In this document: positions 35,805 to 45,374 of the stretch, in pieces | Layout: every line of letters starts with the position of its first letter | Position numbering within the stretch: position 1 is the first letter of the stretch | NCBI GenBank assembly: GCA_023425645.1 | Contig: JAFACG010000038.1 | Location: forward strand, 1 to 61,851 | DNA length: 61,851 bases | Source of the DNA: Pseudomonadota bacterium | Lineage (GTDB): Bacteria; Pseudomonadota; Gammaproteobacteria; Burkholderiales; Burkholderiaceae_B | Direction of reading: 5' to 3' | Notes under the pieces: generated by a model | The model's input: the letters and a program-made list of their open reading frames with translations, nothing else | Told to the model about the DNA's origin: nothing | Database searches by the model: none | Made by a program: the position numbers and the translations under genes

Positions 35805-37139
35805 ATGACTATGCCTGCAAAGCAGGCGGCGCGCTCGCGCCGCCAGTACGTGACGGCGGGACTGGCCAGCATGATGGGCACCACCATCGAATGGTACGAC
35901 TTCTTCCTCTACGGCACGGCCGCCGCCCTGATATTCAACCAGATATTCTTCCCGGCCTTCGACCCGATCACGGGCACGCTGGCCGCCTTCGCCACCTATT
36001 CCGTGGGTTTCTTCGCCCGCCCTTTGGGCGGCATCGTCTTCGGCCATTTCGGCGATCGCGTCGGACGCAAGTCCATGCTGCTGATCACCCTGTTCATGAT
36101 GGGCATACCAACCATCCTGATCGGGCTGATCCCCTCGTATGACAGCATAGGCTACTGGGGCGCCGTGCTGCTGGTGCTGATGCGTTTCTGCCAGGGCGTG
36201 GCGGTGGGCGGCGAATGGGGCGGCGCCGTGCTGATGGCCGTGGAGCACGCCCCCGAAGGAAAGAAGGGCTTCTTCGGCAGCCTGCCCCAGGCCGGGGTGG
36301 CGCCGGGCCTGATCCTGTCGTCGCTGGCCATGGGCGCGGTCGCCGCCCTGCCCGAAAAAGACATGCTCACCTGGGGCTGGCGCATCCCGTTCCTGGCCAG
36401 CGTGCTGCTCCTGCTGGTGGGCTGGTTCATCCGCCTGAAAGTGGCCGAGTCCCCCGACTTCGAGCGCATGCAGGGCAAGGGCGACAAGGTGGAGGTGCCC
36501 GCCAAGGTGGTCTTCAGGCGCTATCCCCGCGAGCTGCTGCTGGTGATCGGCGCCCGTCTGGCGGAGGTGACCTGGTTCTACACCGTCGTCACCTTCGCCC
36601 TGGCCTACGCCACCGGCACGCTGGGCCTGCCGCGCACCGTGCTGCTGGACGCCACCATCTGGGGCGCGGCCGCAGCCCTGTTCGCCATGCCGGTATTCGG
36701 CCTGCTGGGCGATCGCCTGGGCCACAAGTGGGTGTTCATGACCGGCTCGGCGGGCATTCTGGTCTTCGCGCCGCTGTTCTTCGACATGCTGCAGACCCGC
36801 GACACCGGCACCATCACCCTGGCCATGATGCTGGCCGTCGGCCTGGTCTATGCCTGCCTGTACGGACCGCAGGGCAGCCTGTTTTCGTCCCAGTTCCCGC
36901 CTGAGGTGCGCTACAGCGGCATCTCGATCGCCGTGCAGATCTCCGGCGCCCTGGGCGGCGGCCTGGCGCCCATCGTGGCCACATCCCTGCTGGCCTGGGG
37001 CGACGGCAGCCCGCGCTACATAGTCTGGTACCTGAGTCTGCTGGGAGTGGTCGCCATGGCCAGCGCATGGCGCATGCACGGGCCGCGGCATTTCGGCGCG
37101 CCGGCCGCCCGCCCCGCCGCCCCGGCGCTTCGATCCTGA
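35805..37139 (+). CDS. MFS transporter, metabolite:H+ symporter (MHS) family
   Basis: Inner-membrane carrier of 444 residues with 12 predicted helices. MHS signatures: MMGTTIEWYDFFLYGTAAAL in helix 1, GGIVFGHFGDRVGRKSML between helices 2 and 3, and RFCQGVAVGGEWGGAVLMAVE. MHS members (KgtP, ShiA, ProP, citrate carriers) import organic acids or osmolytes with protons. Aldolase gene 32 bases upstream on the same strand. The substrate cannot be told, an organic or sugar acid is likely. Convergent with the decarboxylase gene; a hairpin lies between. Confidence 0.92.
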   Translation: MTMPAKQAARSRRQYVTAGLASMMGTTIEWYDFFLYGTAAALIFNQIFFPAFDPITGTLAAFATYSVGFFARPLGGIVFGHFGDRVGRKSMLLITLFMMGIPTILIGLIPSYDSIGYWGAVLLVLMRFCQGVAVGGEWGGAVLMAVEHAPEGKKGFFGSLPQAGVAPGLILSSLAMGAVAALPEKDMLTWGWRIPFLASVLLLLVGWFIRLKVAESPDFERMQGKGDKVEVPAKVVFRRYPRELLLVIGARLAEVTWFYTVVTFALAYATGTLGLPRTVLLDATIWGAAAALFAMPVFGLLGDRLGHKWVFMTGSAGILVFAPLFFDMLQTRDTGTITLAMMLAVGLVYACLYGPQGSLFSSQFPPEVRYSGISIAVQISGALGGGLAPIVATSLLAWGDGSPRYIVWYLSLLGVVAMASAWRMHGPRHFGAPAARPAAPALRS

Positions 37140-37156
37140 CGCGGTCTTACAGGGCA

Positions 37157-37181
37157 GCGGCCGGGAGGCGATCCCGGCCGC
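37157..37181. terminator. GC-rich hairpin between convergent genes
   Basis: GCGGCCGGGA, loop GGCGA, TCCCGGCCGC: perfect 10-bp stem between the MHS and decarboxylase stops. No T tract on either strand, so termination may be weak or Rho-assisted. Confidence 0.5.
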
Positions 37182-37187
37182 ATCCTC

Positions 37188-39455
37188 CTATTGCGCCACG
37201 CAGTCCACGTAGTACCGCATCTGCCCGTCCGCGCCGCGCTCCTCCACGAAGCCGTGGATGTCCGTCCCGAAACCCGGACACCGCAGGTTGAGTTCGCGCG
37301 GGAATTTCAGGAAGTCCACGATGGTCTTGTTGAAGGCCTCGCCCGGGATCAGCAGCGGGATGCCGGGCGGATACGGCGTGATCAGGTTGGTCGTGACCCG
37401 GCCTTCCAGGCGGTCGATCTCCACCCGTTCGGTGCGCCGCTGGGCAATGCAGGCGAAGGCGTCGCTGGGCTTCATGACGGGCACGACCTGCGACAAATAC
37501 ATTTCCGTGGTCAGTCGCGCGATATCGTGGCGGGCATACATCTGGTGCACGTGCTGGCACAGGTCGCGCAGGCCCATTTCTTCGTAGCAGGAGTATTGGC
37601 GGGCGAACTCCGGCAGCACGCGCCAGACCGGCAGGTTGCGATCGTAGTCGTCCTTGAACTGCTGCAAGGCGGTCACCAGCGAGTTCCAGCGGCCTTTGGT
37701 GATGCCGATGGTGAACATGATGAAGAAACTGTAGAGCCCCGTCTTTTCGACGATGACGCCGCGCTGGGCCAGGAACTTGGTCACGATGGAGGCGGGAATG
37801 CCGCTGGCGGCGAAGGTGCCGTCCAGGTCCAGCCCCGGCGTGACGATGGTGGCCTTGATGGGATCGAGCATGTTGAAGCCGTCCGCCAACGGGCCGAAGC
37901 CGTGCCAGCCGCCATGTTCGGGATCGTCGCGGATGATCCAGTCCGCCGCCTCGCCGATGCCGTCCTCCGCCAGGCTGGGCGGGCCCCAGACCTTGAACCA
38001 CCAGTCGTCGGCCGCGAACTGCGACTCCACCTTGCGCATGGCGCGTCGGAAGTCCAGCGCCTCCACGATGCTTTCCTCGACCAGCACCCGGCCGCCCGGC
38101 GGCTCCATCATGGCGGCGGCCACGTCGCAGGACGCGACGATGGCGTACTGCGGGCTGGTGCTGGTGTGCATCAGGTAGGCCTCGTTGAAGAGGTGGCGAT
38201 CCAGCCGGCGCGTGGCCGAATCCTGCGCCAGCACATGGCTGGCCTGGCTGATGCCGGCCAGCAGCTTGTGAGTGGACTGCGTGGAGAACACGAGGGACTC
38301 CCGGGGCCGCGGGCGGCTCTTGCCCATGGCGTGGAAATGGCCGTAGAACGGGTGGAAGGCCGCGTGCGGGATCCAGGCTTCGTCAAAGTGCAGTACGTCC
38401 ACGTAGCCGTCCAGGGCCGACTTGATGGCTTCGGTGTCGTAGATGACGCCGTCGTAGGTGGACTGGGTCAGGGTCATGACGCGCGGCTGGACCGTATCGG
38501 CGTCCACGTGGGACAGCAAGGGGTGGGCGCGGATCTTGTCGCGGATGGACTGCACGTCGAATTCGCTGCGCGCAATCGGTCCGATGATGCCGAAATGGTT
38601 GCGCGTAGGGCGCAGAAACACCGGAATGGCGCCCGTCATGACGATGCTGTGCAGGATGGACTTGTGGCAGTTGCGGTCCACCACCACCACGTCGCCCGGC
38701 GCCACGGCATGGTGCCAGACGATCTTGTTGCTGGTGCTGGTGCCGTTGGTGACGAAAAAACAGTGGTCCGCATTGAAGATGCGCGCGGCGTTGCGCTCGC
38801 TGGCCCCGATGGCGCCGTTGTGATCGAGCAGTTGTCCCAGCTCCTCCACCGCGTTGCAGACGTCGGCGCGCAGCATGTTTTCTCCGAAGAACTGATGGAA
38901 GATCTGTCCCACCGGGCTCTTCAGGAAGGCCACTCCGCCCGAATGGCCCGGGCAGTGCCAGGAATAGGAGCCGTCCTCGGCATAGTCCAGCAGGGCCTTC
39001 AGAAACGGCGGCTTGACGCCTTCCACGTAGCTGCGCGCCTCGCGCACGATATGGCGGGCCACGAATTCAGGCGTGTCCTCGAACATGTGGATGACGCCCT
39101 GCAGCTCGCGCAGGATGTCGTTGGGCATGTGGCGTGCGGTCTTGGTCTCGCCGTACACGTAGATGGGCACGTCGGTGTTGCGCCGGCGCACGGCGTGGAT
39201 GAAGGCGCGCAAGTTGACCAGGGCCGGCGCGCTGTCGCCGTCCTGGGTGAACTCCTCGTCGTCGATGGACAGGATGAAGGCGCTGGCGCGGCTTTGCTGC
39301 TGGGCGAACTGGCTCAGGTCGCCATAGCTGGTGGTGCCCAGCACCTCGAAGCCCTCGGCCGCAATGGCGTCGGCCAGCACCCGGATGCTGAGCCCGGAGG
39401 CATTTTCGGAACGAAAGTCTTCGTCGATGATGACGATGGGGAACTGATAATGCAC
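37188..39455 (-). CDS. Orn/Lys/Arg decarboxylase, wing-domain type (arginine decarboxylase-like)
   Basis: PLP-dependent basic amino acid decarboxylase of 755 residues, exactly the length of E. coli AdiA. Order: receiver-like wing domain (about 1-130, PIVIIDEDFRSENASG), PLP domain with HCFFVTNGTSTSNKIVWH, LHFDEAWIPHAAFHPFY and the PLP-lysine in STQSTHKLLAGISQA, and a C-terminal domain with PYPPGIPLLIPGE. Removes CO2 from arginine, lysine or ornithine to make agmatine, cadaverine or putrescine, used for acid resistance or polyamines. Substrate is not settled by eye; AdiA-like length favours arginine. GTG start at 39455, AAGGAC upstream. No antiporter gene is adjacent, so a single-gene biosynthetic role is also possible. 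Confidence 0.9.
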   Translation of the reverse strand: MHYQFPIVIIDEDFRSENASGLSIRVLADAIAAEGFEVLGTTSYGDLSQFAQQQSRASAFILSIDDEEFTQDGDSAPALVNLRAFIHAVRRRNTDVPIYVYGETKTARHMPNDILRELQGVIHMFEDTPEFVARHIVREARSYVEGVKPPFLKALLDYAEDGSYSWHCPGHSGGVAFLKSPVGQIFHQFFGENMLRADVCNAVEELGQLLDHNGAIGASERNAARIFNADHCFFVTNGTSTSNKIVWHHAVAPGDVVVVDRNCHKSILHSIVMTGAIPVFLRPTRNHFGIIGPIARSEFDVQSIRDKIRAHPLLSHVDADTVQPRVMTLTQSTYDGVIYDTEAIKSALDGYVDVLHFDEAWIPHAAFHPFYGHFHAMGKSRPRPRESLVFSTQSTHKLLAGISQASHVLAQDSATRRLDRHLFNEAYLMHTSTSPQYAIVASCDVAAAMMEPPGGRVLVEESIVEALDFRRAMRKVESQFAADDWWFKVWGPPSLAEDGIGEAADWIIRDDPEHGGWHGFGPLADGFNMLDPIKATIVTPGLDLDGTFAASGIPASIVTKFLAQRGVIVEKTGLYSFFIMFTIGITKGRWNSLVTALQQFKDDYDRNLPVWRVLPEFARQYSCYEEMGLRDLCQHVHQMYARHDIARLTTEMYLSQVVPVMKPSDAFACIAQRRTERVEIDRLEGRVTTNLITPYPPGIPLLIPGEAFNKTIVDFLKFPRELNLRCPGFGTDIHGFVEERGADGQMRYYVDCVAQ

Positions 39456-39618
39456 GCGAAGTCCTTGGACGTTGGAATGCCGCGCACAGACGGCAAAATG
39501 AGTGCGGGACGGTACGTCTGCATGCTGTGAATCGTGCCGGGGCCAGCCCTTGTGCCTTCAGGCTTGCATTTGCCTTTGTCCTCGGGCATAATTTTACATG
39601 TCCCAGGACAAAATAAAA

Positions 39619-39692
39619 GGCGCGGTGACAGATTGGTTATGTGGCGGACTGCAAATCCGCCTAGGTTGGTTCGATTCCAGCCCGCGCCTCCA
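39619..39692 (+). tRNA. tRNA-Cys (GCA)
   Basis: A 74-base cloverleaf: acceptor GGCGCGG pairs with CCGCGCC, discriminator T, encoded CCA at 39690-39692. Anticodon GCA at 39651-39653 in the loop CTGCAAA closed by GGCGG/CCGCC... The T arm holds GGTTCGATTCC. Monocistronic by position; no integrase or att repeat was seen next to it. Confidence 0.96.
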
Positions 39693-39794
39693 CTACCTTT
39701 CCTGCAGCTGGCCGTCCGGCCGCCAAGAACACTACGGTTCCGTCTGCCGCCAAAGGATTGCGGCTGCGCATCTCAAGAACGCCACCATCGCGGC

Positions 39795-40217
39795 TTACCC
39801 TGGCAATTCCCAGGCAGGATTCCAGACCGCCTCCCATACATGGCCGTCAGGGTCCTGGAAGTAGCCCGCGTAGCCGCCCCAGAAGGTCTCCTGCGCCGGC
39901 TTGAGGACGACGCCTCCCGCTTCTCTGGCCAGTCGCATGATCTCGTCCACTTCCGCCCTGGAAGAAACGTTATGCCCGAGCGTCATTTCTATGGCGCAGG
40001 AAGAACTCAATGGCAAGCCCGTGTCGTACGCAATACTCGAACGAGGCCATAGCGCCAGACGAAGGCCGGGCTGCAAATCAATGAAGACGACGGCGCCGTA
40101 TTCAAATTCGGCGCCGACAATTCCTTCGGTCTTGAAGCCAAGTCCGTCCCGATAAAAACGCAGCGACCTGGCGAGATCATCGACACCGATGGTGATGACA
40201 TGAATGCGTGGCTGCAT
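39795..40217 (-). CDS. VOC/glyoxalase-fold protein
   Basis: Protein of 140 residues with the paired beta-alpha-beta-beta-beta modules of the VOC superfamily: [21 protein letters not shown] at the start and the typical ending [20 protein letters not shown]. His6 region, Glu in the first half and Glu at the C terminus could bind a metal. VOC members include glyoxalase I, dioxygenases and resistance proteins; nothing specifies which. The ATG at 40217 fits the family; about 280 bases separate it from xth with nothing else seen in them. Confidence 0.85.
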   Translation of the reverse strand: MQPRIHVITIGVDDLARSLRFYRDGLGFKTEGIVGAEFEYGAVVFIDLQPGLRLALWPRSSIAYDTGLPLSSSCAIEMTLGHNVSSRAEVDEIMRLAREAGGVVLKPAQETFWGGYAGYFQDPDGHVWEAVWNPAWELPG

Positions 40218-40497
40218 GGCATATATCCTCCGAATCAGTCCATCGACTATATCGTTCACAAGCACTTGCACCAATCGGAGCGCCGTCGCCCTGCGTCAGA
40301 CATGCCCCCCAATCGACGACCGCGAGGTCACACGCTCGAGACTGACAGGAGCGTCCGCTGCTATGATAGTGGCATCCGCGCAACACGGACGCGCTCACCT
40401 GGCCCGCACTGAACGGGGGGCTGAATGGGTAGCCAAATCAAGAATATACGCAAAACACCAATATAAGCTTCTGAATTTCAAAGAATTCCCATACACC

Positions 40498-41280
40498 ATG
40501 AAACTTGCCACCTGGAACGTCAATTCCCTGAACGTTCGCCTGCCGCAGGTCCTGGACTGGCTCCAGGCCAATCCCGTGGACGTGCTCTGCCTGCAGGAAC
40601 TGAAGATTCCCGATGAGCGCTTTCCTCTGCAGGCCCTGCAGGAGATCGGCTACCAGGCCCATTGGGCCGGCCAGAAAACCTACAACGGCGTGGCCCTGAT
40701 CTCGCGCCAGCCCGGTGCGGATGTGCAGCGCAATCTGCCCAACCATGAAGACCCCCAGCAGCGGCTGCTGGCCGCCACCTACGAGTCGCCGGATGGCCCG
40801 CTGCGCGTCATCAGCGCCTACTGTCCCAATGGCCAGTCGCTGGAGAGCGACAAGTACGTCTACAAGCTGCAATGGTTCTCGGCCCTGCGCGAATGGCTGC
40901 AAAAAGAGTTGGCCGAGTATCCGCGGCTGGCCATCCTGGGCGACTATAATATTGCCCCGGCCGACGAAGACGTGCACGATCCGGCCAAGTGGGCGGGGGA
41001 CGTGCTGGTGTCGCCGGCCGAGCGCCAGGCATTCCGGCAGCTGCTGGATCTGGGCCTGCACGACGCCTACCGGCTGTTCGAGCAGACCGGCAGCCCTTTC
41101 ACCTGGTGGGACTACCGACGCTTCGCCTTCCGCCGCGACGCGGGCCTGCGCATCGACCACGTGCTGCTGTCCGAGGCGCTGCGGCCCCGCTGTTCGGCCT
41201 GCATGATCGACCGCGAGCCGCGCGCCAACGAACAGCCCTCGGATCACGCGCCCGTCGTCGCCACCCTTTCCTTTACCTGA
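40498..41280 (+). CDS. xth: Exodeoxyribonuclease III (AP endonuclease)
   Basis: Mg-dependent DNA repair enzyme of 260 residues that cuts at abasic sites and trims 3' ends in base excision repair. Motifs: [27 protein letters not shown] with the metal Glu, [15 protein letters not shown], and the terminal [10 protein letters not shown] with catalytic Asp-His. Length fits XthA (268). AAAGAATTCCC is the only upstream ribosome-like site. The next small gene starts 14 bases past its stop. Confidence 0.94.
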   Translation: MKLATWNVNSLNVRLPQVLDWLQANPVDVLCLQELKIPDERFPLQALQEIGYQAHWAGQKTYNGVALISRQPGADVQRNLPNHEDPQQRLLAATYESPDGPLRVISAYCPNGQSLESDKYVYKLQWFSALREWLQKELAEYPRLAILGDYNIAPADEDVHDPAKWAGDVLVSPAERQAFRQLLDLGLHDAYRLFEQTGSPFTWWDYRRFAFRRDAGLRIDHVLLSEALRPRCSACMIDREPRANEQPSDHAPVVATLSFT

Positions 41281-41294
41281 ACCGGCCATCCACC

Positions 41295-41621
41295 ATGCAA
41301 GTACAAAGCGAAATCATACGACTGACCGACTCGGGCTACGTGCTCGAGATAGCGCTGGACGAACACAAGGTGTGGGCCTACCTGGCCATCAGCGAACCGG
41401 ACCTGGATGCGGTCACGGAAATCGTTCCGGAAGAGCAGTTCGAGGCGGGCGGCGACGTGCACGTCATGGCCATCGCCCAGGCTGAGGATGCCGCCGAGCA
41501 GGTGCAGGACGTGCTCTTCAACATGAACCCCAACGACACGGTCGTGTTCCTGTGCGCCGACGCCGCCAGCCTGCAGGCCGTCCTGGGCGAATTCGGCCAG
41601 ACCGGCGAACAGGCCGATTAA
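41295..41621 (+). CDS. Small acidic hypothetical protein
   Basis: Protein of 108 residues, strongly acidic (many Asp/Glu, few Lys/Arg), no signal or membrane segment, not recognised. It reads [18 protein letters not shown] in the first strand-like part and ends with FGQTGEQAD. Between xth (14 bases) and gmk (35 bases), so possibly co-transcribed; many bacteria have yicC before gmk instead. Codon use is like its neighbours, which supports a real gene. Confidence 0.7.
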   Translation: MQVQSEIIRLTDSGYVLEIALDEHKVWAYLAISEPDLDAVTEIVPEEQFEAGGDVHVMAIAQAEDAAEQVQDVLFNMNPNDTVVFLCADAASLQAVLGEFGQTGEQAD

Positions 41622-41656
41622 TTTCCTTCAACGTTTCATTTCAGACACCGCTCATC

Positions 41657-42301
41657 ATGTCCACGAGCTATCCCGGCACCATCTTCATGGTCGTCGCCCC
41701 CAGCGGCGCCGGCAAATCCAGCCTGGTCAACGCCCTGCTGGCCCAGGACCCGGCCATCATGCTGTCCATTTCCGCCACCACGCGCGCGCCTCGCCCGGGC
41801 GAGGTCGACGGCCAGCACTACTTCTTCGTCGACAAGCCCCGCTTCGAGCAACTGTGCCAGGAAAAGGCCATGCTGGAATGGGCCCTGGTGCACGGCAACT
41901 ACTACGGCACGCCGCGCGCGCCCATCGAGCAGGCCCTGCGGTCCGGCCGCGACGTGCTGCTGGAGATAGACTGGCAGGGCGCGCAGCAGGCGCGCGAACA
42001 CTTCCCCCAGGCCGTCGGCATCTTCATCCTGCCGCCTTCGCTGCCCACCCTGGAGGCGCGCCTGCGCAATCGCGGCCAGGACAGCGACGAGGTCATCGCC
42101 CGCCGCCTGCAGGCCGCCAGCAGCGAAATCGCCCATGTGAATGAGTGCCAATATGCTATTATCAATCAAGATTTCGATGAGGCATTAGCGCAACTATCGA
42201 GCATCGTACAGGCCAGCCGTCTGCGCACGGCCACCCAGTCGGTACGGCATCGCGAACTCTTTCAACAATTAGGCGCCGATGCCCTTTCGCATCAAGTTTG
42301 A
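41657..42301 (+). CDS. gmk: Guanylate kinase
   Basis: Phosphorylates GMP and dGMP with ATP for nucleotide and c-di-GMP/ppGpp precursor pools. 214 residues. P-loop [18 protein letters not shown]-binding region [20 protein letters not shown], and [11 protein letters not shown]. The ATG at 41657 ([13 protein letters not shown]) gives the usual N terminus. Followed by rpoZ and spoT, the conserved order. Confidence 0.97.
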   Translation: MSTSYPGTIFMVVAPSGAGKSSLVNALLAQDPAIMLSISATTRAPRPGEVDGQHYFFVDKPRFEQLCQEKAMLEWALVHGNYYGTPRAPIEQALRSGRDVLLEIDWQGAQQAREHFPQAVGIFILPPSLPTLEARLRNRGQDSDEVIARRLQAASSEIAHVNECQYAIINQDFDEALAQLSSIVQASRLRTATQSVRHRELFQQLGADALSHQV

Positions 42302-42340
42302 TTTTTCCTCTTTCATTCTTCTTCGACCACAGGTCTAACT

Positions 42341-42544
42341 ATGGCACGCATCACTGTCGAGGACTGCCTGGAGCAAGTCCCCAACCGTTTCAAACTGACC
42401 CTGGCTGCCGCCTACCGCGCGCGCGAACTGGCTCAGGGCCATGAACCCCGCCTGGAAAGCAAGAACAAGCCCACCGTGACGGCGCTGCGCGAAATCGCCG
42501 CTGGCGCAACCGGCCTGGAAATGCTGCGCAAGGTTCCCACCTGA
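42341..42544 (+). CDS. rpoZ: RNA polymerase omega subunit
   Basis: 67 residues, starts [17 protein letters not shown] and continues with [17 protein letters not shown], the standard omega signature. Stabilises the beta' subunit and forms part of the ppGpp site on RNA polymerase. Lies 39 bases after gmk and 19 bases before spoT. Confidence 0.97.
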   Translation: MARITVEDCLEQVPNRFKLTLAAAYRARELAQGHEPRLESKNKPTVTALREIAAGATGLEMLRKVPT

Positions 42545-42563
42545 TCCATCTGCGGAGCACTGT

Positions 42564-44840
42564 ATGGCATTTCCGGGTTTACGCGGCGCATCGTCTGGTC
42601 TTCTGGCCGTCCTGAAAAAAGGCTCGCGGCTGGGACGCCGCAAGCCCAAGGCCGAAGCCGGCGTCGCGCCGCTGCCCGCCCCGGAAGGCGGCAACGCCGC
42701 CATCGCCTCGCTCGCTCCGCTGACCAAGATCATCTCCCAGTACCTGGACCCCAAGGACGTGGAACGCGTCCGCGAAGCGTACCGCTTCGCCGACCAGGCC
42801 CACCTCGGGCAGTTCCGCGCCAGCGGCGAGCCCTACATCTCGCATCCCATCGCCGTCACTGAAATCTGCGCCGGCTGGAAGCTGGACACCGACGCGCTGA
42901 TGTCCGCCCTGCTGCACGACGTCATCGAAGACCAGGACGTCTCCAAGCAGGAGCTGGCCGAAAAATTCGGCACCGACGTGGCCGAGATCGTGGACGGCCT
43001 GTCCAAGCTGGAACGCCTGGAATTCGCCACCAAGACGCAGCAGCAGGCCGACAGCTTTCGCAAGATGCTGCTGGCCATGTCGCGCGACGTGCGCGTCATC
43101 CTGATCAAGCTGGCCGACCGCCTGCACAATATGCGCACGCTGGACGCGGTCAAGCCGGAAAAGCGCCGCCGCGTGGCCCAGGAAACCCTGGACATCTACG
43201 CGCCCATCGCCCATCGCCTGGGCCTGAACACGCTGTTCCGCGAACTGCAGGACCGCTGTTTCAAGGCCATGTATCCCAATCGCTACAAGGTGCTGCACAA
43301 GGCCCTGATGGCGGCGCGCGGCAATCGCCGCGAGGTGCTGGGCAAGATCACCGACGCGGTCAAGATTGCCCTGCCGGCCGCCGGCATCGAGGCGGAGATA
43401 TCCGGCCGCGAGAAATCCCTCTACAGCATCTTCTGCAAGATGGTCGAACAGAAGAAGTCCTTCTCGGACGTGCTGGACATCTACGGTTTCCGGGTCATTG
43501 TGCATACGCTGCCCGAATGCTACCTGGCCCTGGGCACGCTGCACCAGCTCTACCGCCCGGTGCCGGGCAAGTTCAAGGACTACATCGCCATCCCCAAGGT
43601 CAATGGCTACCAGTCCCTGCACACCACCCTGATCGGCCCCTACGGCACCCCCGTGGAATTCCAGTTCCGCACCCGCGAAATGGACCACGTGGCCGAAGAA
43701 GGCGTGGCTTCGCACTGGCTGTACAAGGAAGACGACGTCACGCTCAACGACTTGCAGAAGCGCACCCATCGCTGGCTGCAGTCGCTGCTGGACATCCAGA
43801 GCCAGACCGGCGATTCCGCCGAGTTCCTGGAACACGTCAAGGTGGACCTGTTCCCCGACGCCGTGTACGTCTATACCCCCAAGGGCAAGATCATCTCCCT
43901 GCCCCGCGGCGCCACTCCCGTGGACTTCGCCTACAGCATCCATACGGACATCGGCAACCACGCCGTGGCCTCCAAGATCAACAGCGAATTCGCCCCCCTG
44001 CGCACCGAACTCAAGAGCGGGGACTCGGTGGAGATCATCACCTCCCCGGCCGCCCGTCCCAGCGCGCAATGGCTCAATTACGTCCGCTCGGGCCGCGCCC
44101 GCTCGGAAATCCGCCATTACCTGCGCACCGTCAAGTACGAGGAATCCGTCGCCTTCGGCCGCCGCCTGCTGGACCAGGCCTTCGACCAGCTCGGCCTGCC
44201 GCACGCGGGCGACGACGACCCGAACTGGGACAAGCTCGCCAAGGGCTCGGGCGCCGCCTCGCGCGAAGAGATCCTGGCCGACATCGGTCTGGGCAAGCGC
44301 CTGGCCGCCGTGGTCGCGCGCCGCTTTGCTCCGGAAAACGCCCTGCTGGAAACCACGGCGGCGGCTTTCGACGAGATCACCGCGAACACCTCCGCCCCCA
44401 TCCTCATCCACGGCAACGAAGGCCAGGCCGTGCAGCTGGCGCCCTGCTGCGGTCCGCTGCCGGGCGACGCCATCATCGGCGGCATACGGCTGGGCCACGG
44501 CCTGGTGGTGCACATGGCCGAATGCGCCGTGGCTCAGCGCGCCCAGGCCAAGGAACCCGAACGCTGGGTGCCCGTCATGTGGGACAGCAACACGGCGCGC
44601 CACCTGTCCACCCGCCTGGACGTCACCGCCATCAACGAGCGCGGCGTGCTGGGCCGCCTGGCCGCGGAAATCACGGACGCGGATTCCAACATCATCCATA
44701 TCTCCATGCCGGATGAATCCGCCGCCACCTCGGTGCTGCACCTGACCGTCCAGGTCGACAGCCGCACCCACCTGGCTCGCGTCATACGCGCCATCCGGCA
44801 CGTGCCCCAGGTCCAGAAGATCGTGCGCCTGAAAGGCTGA
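42564..44840 (+). CDS. spoT: Bifunctional (p)ppGpp synthetase/hydrolase
   Basis: RelA/SpoT homologue of 758 residues that makes and breaks (p)ppGpp in the stringent response. Domains: HD hydrolase (about 65-215) with SALLHDVIEDQD, synthetase (about 260-390) with GREKSLYSIFCKM and YGFRVIV, TGS (about 430-490, VYTPKGKIISLPRGATPVDF), helical/zinc-finger-like region with APCCGPLPGD, and C-terminal ACT. The intact HD motif shows hydrolase capacity; GREKSLYS matches bifunctional SpoT enzymes. Clustered with rpoZ, ending in an intrinsic terminator. No second relA is in view. Confidence 0.97.
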   Translation: MAFPGLRGASSGLLAVLKKGSRLGRRKPKAEAGVAPLPAPEGGNAAIASLAPLTKIISQYLDPKDVERVREAYRFADQAHLGQFRASGEPYISHPIAVTEICAGWKLDTDALMSALLHDVIEDQDVSKQELAEKFGTDVAEIVDGLSKLERLEFATKTQQQADSFRKMLLAMSRDVRVILIKLADRLHNMRTLDAVKPEKRRRVAQETLDIYAPIAHRLGLNTLFRELQDRCFKAMYPNRYKVLHKALMAARGNRREVLGKITDAVKIALPAAGIEAEISGREKSLYSIFCKMVEQKKSFSDVLDIYGFRVIVHTLPECYLALGTLHQLYRPVPGKFKDYIAIPKVNGYQSLHTTLIGPYGTPVEFQFRTREMDHVAEEGVASHWLYKEDDVTLNDLQKRTHRWLQSLLDIQSQTGDSAEFLEHVKVDLFPDAVYVYTPKGKIISLPRGATPVDFAYSIHTDIGNHAVASKINSEFAPLRTELKSGDSVEIITSPAARPSAQWLNYVRSGRARSEIRHYLRTVKYEESVAFGRRLLDQAFDQLGLPHAGDDDPNWDKLAKGSGAASREEILADIGLGKRLAAVVARRFAPENALLETTAAAFDEITANTSAPILIHGNEGQAVQLAPCCGPLPGDAIIGGIRLGHGLVVHMAECAVAQRAQAKEPERWVPVMWDSNTARHLSTRLDVTAINERGVLGRLAAEITDADSNIIHISMPDESAATSVLHLTVQVDSRTHLARVIRAIRHVPQVQKIVRLKG

Positions 44841-44858
44841 TTCCCCTGCTCCACGAAG

Positions 44859-44888
44859 AACGCCTGCTGTGTATTAGCAGGCGTTTTG
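44859..44888 (+). terminator. Intrinsic terminator after spoT
   Basis: AACGCCTGCT, 7-base loop, AGCAGGCGTT, then TTT. Directly downstream of the spoT stop. Confidence 0.85.
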
Positions 44889-45017
44889 GAATGCCAAGGT
44901 GTCGCAAGACGACAGACGACGTTGCGGCGCAGGGCAAGTGACGAACCATGAGAAACGGCCCTCGTCTATCGACAGACTGTCATGCCGGATCGGCACGACC
45001 AGGCCTGACGGTAGATT

Positions 45018-45371
45018 TCATGCCCCCATCGCCCACGCCGCCAGGCCATAGGCCAGCACGCCGGCCAAGGTGGATCCGGCGATGCCGCCCGGCCAGCGCC
45101 GTCCCAGGAGCACGCCGGCCAGGCCGGTCAGCACCGGCACGCCGTCTATCCAGGGCTGTTCCGGACGAACCAGGGAAATCAGCGAGACCACCAGCAAGGC
45201 CACGATGCCCGCCGGGCCGATGGCGCTGAACAGGCGCGACCAGACCGACCGCGTATCCGGTCCTCCCGCCCGCCCCGATCGGCTTCTCAGGCGCAATGGC
45301 AGGTAGCGGATCAGAAACGTACCCAGGCCCGCCAGCATAATCATCACCACAAAACCCCAGTCCATCTCCAC
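45018..45371 (-). CDS. azlD: AzlD-family branched-chain amino acid transport protein
   Basis: Small membrane protein of 117 residues with about four hydrophobic helices, matching AzlD (MLAGLGTFLIRYLPLRL near the start). Pairs with AzlC as an amino acid exporter (leucine/valine/4-azaleucine in the family). It starts 3 bases after azlC ends. Little can be said of its substrate. Confidence 0.88.
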   Translation of the reverse strand: MEMDWGFVVMIMLAGLGTFLIRYLPLRLRSRSGRAGGPDTRSVWSRLFSAIGPAGIVALLVVSLISLVRPEQPWIDGVPVLTGLAGVLLGRRWPGGIAGSTLAGVLAYGLAAWAMGA

Positions 45372-45374
45372 CCC

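Noticed and set aside
39619..39794. tRNA-Cys as an integration site
   Set aside because: No integrase and no repeated tRNA 3' end nearby.
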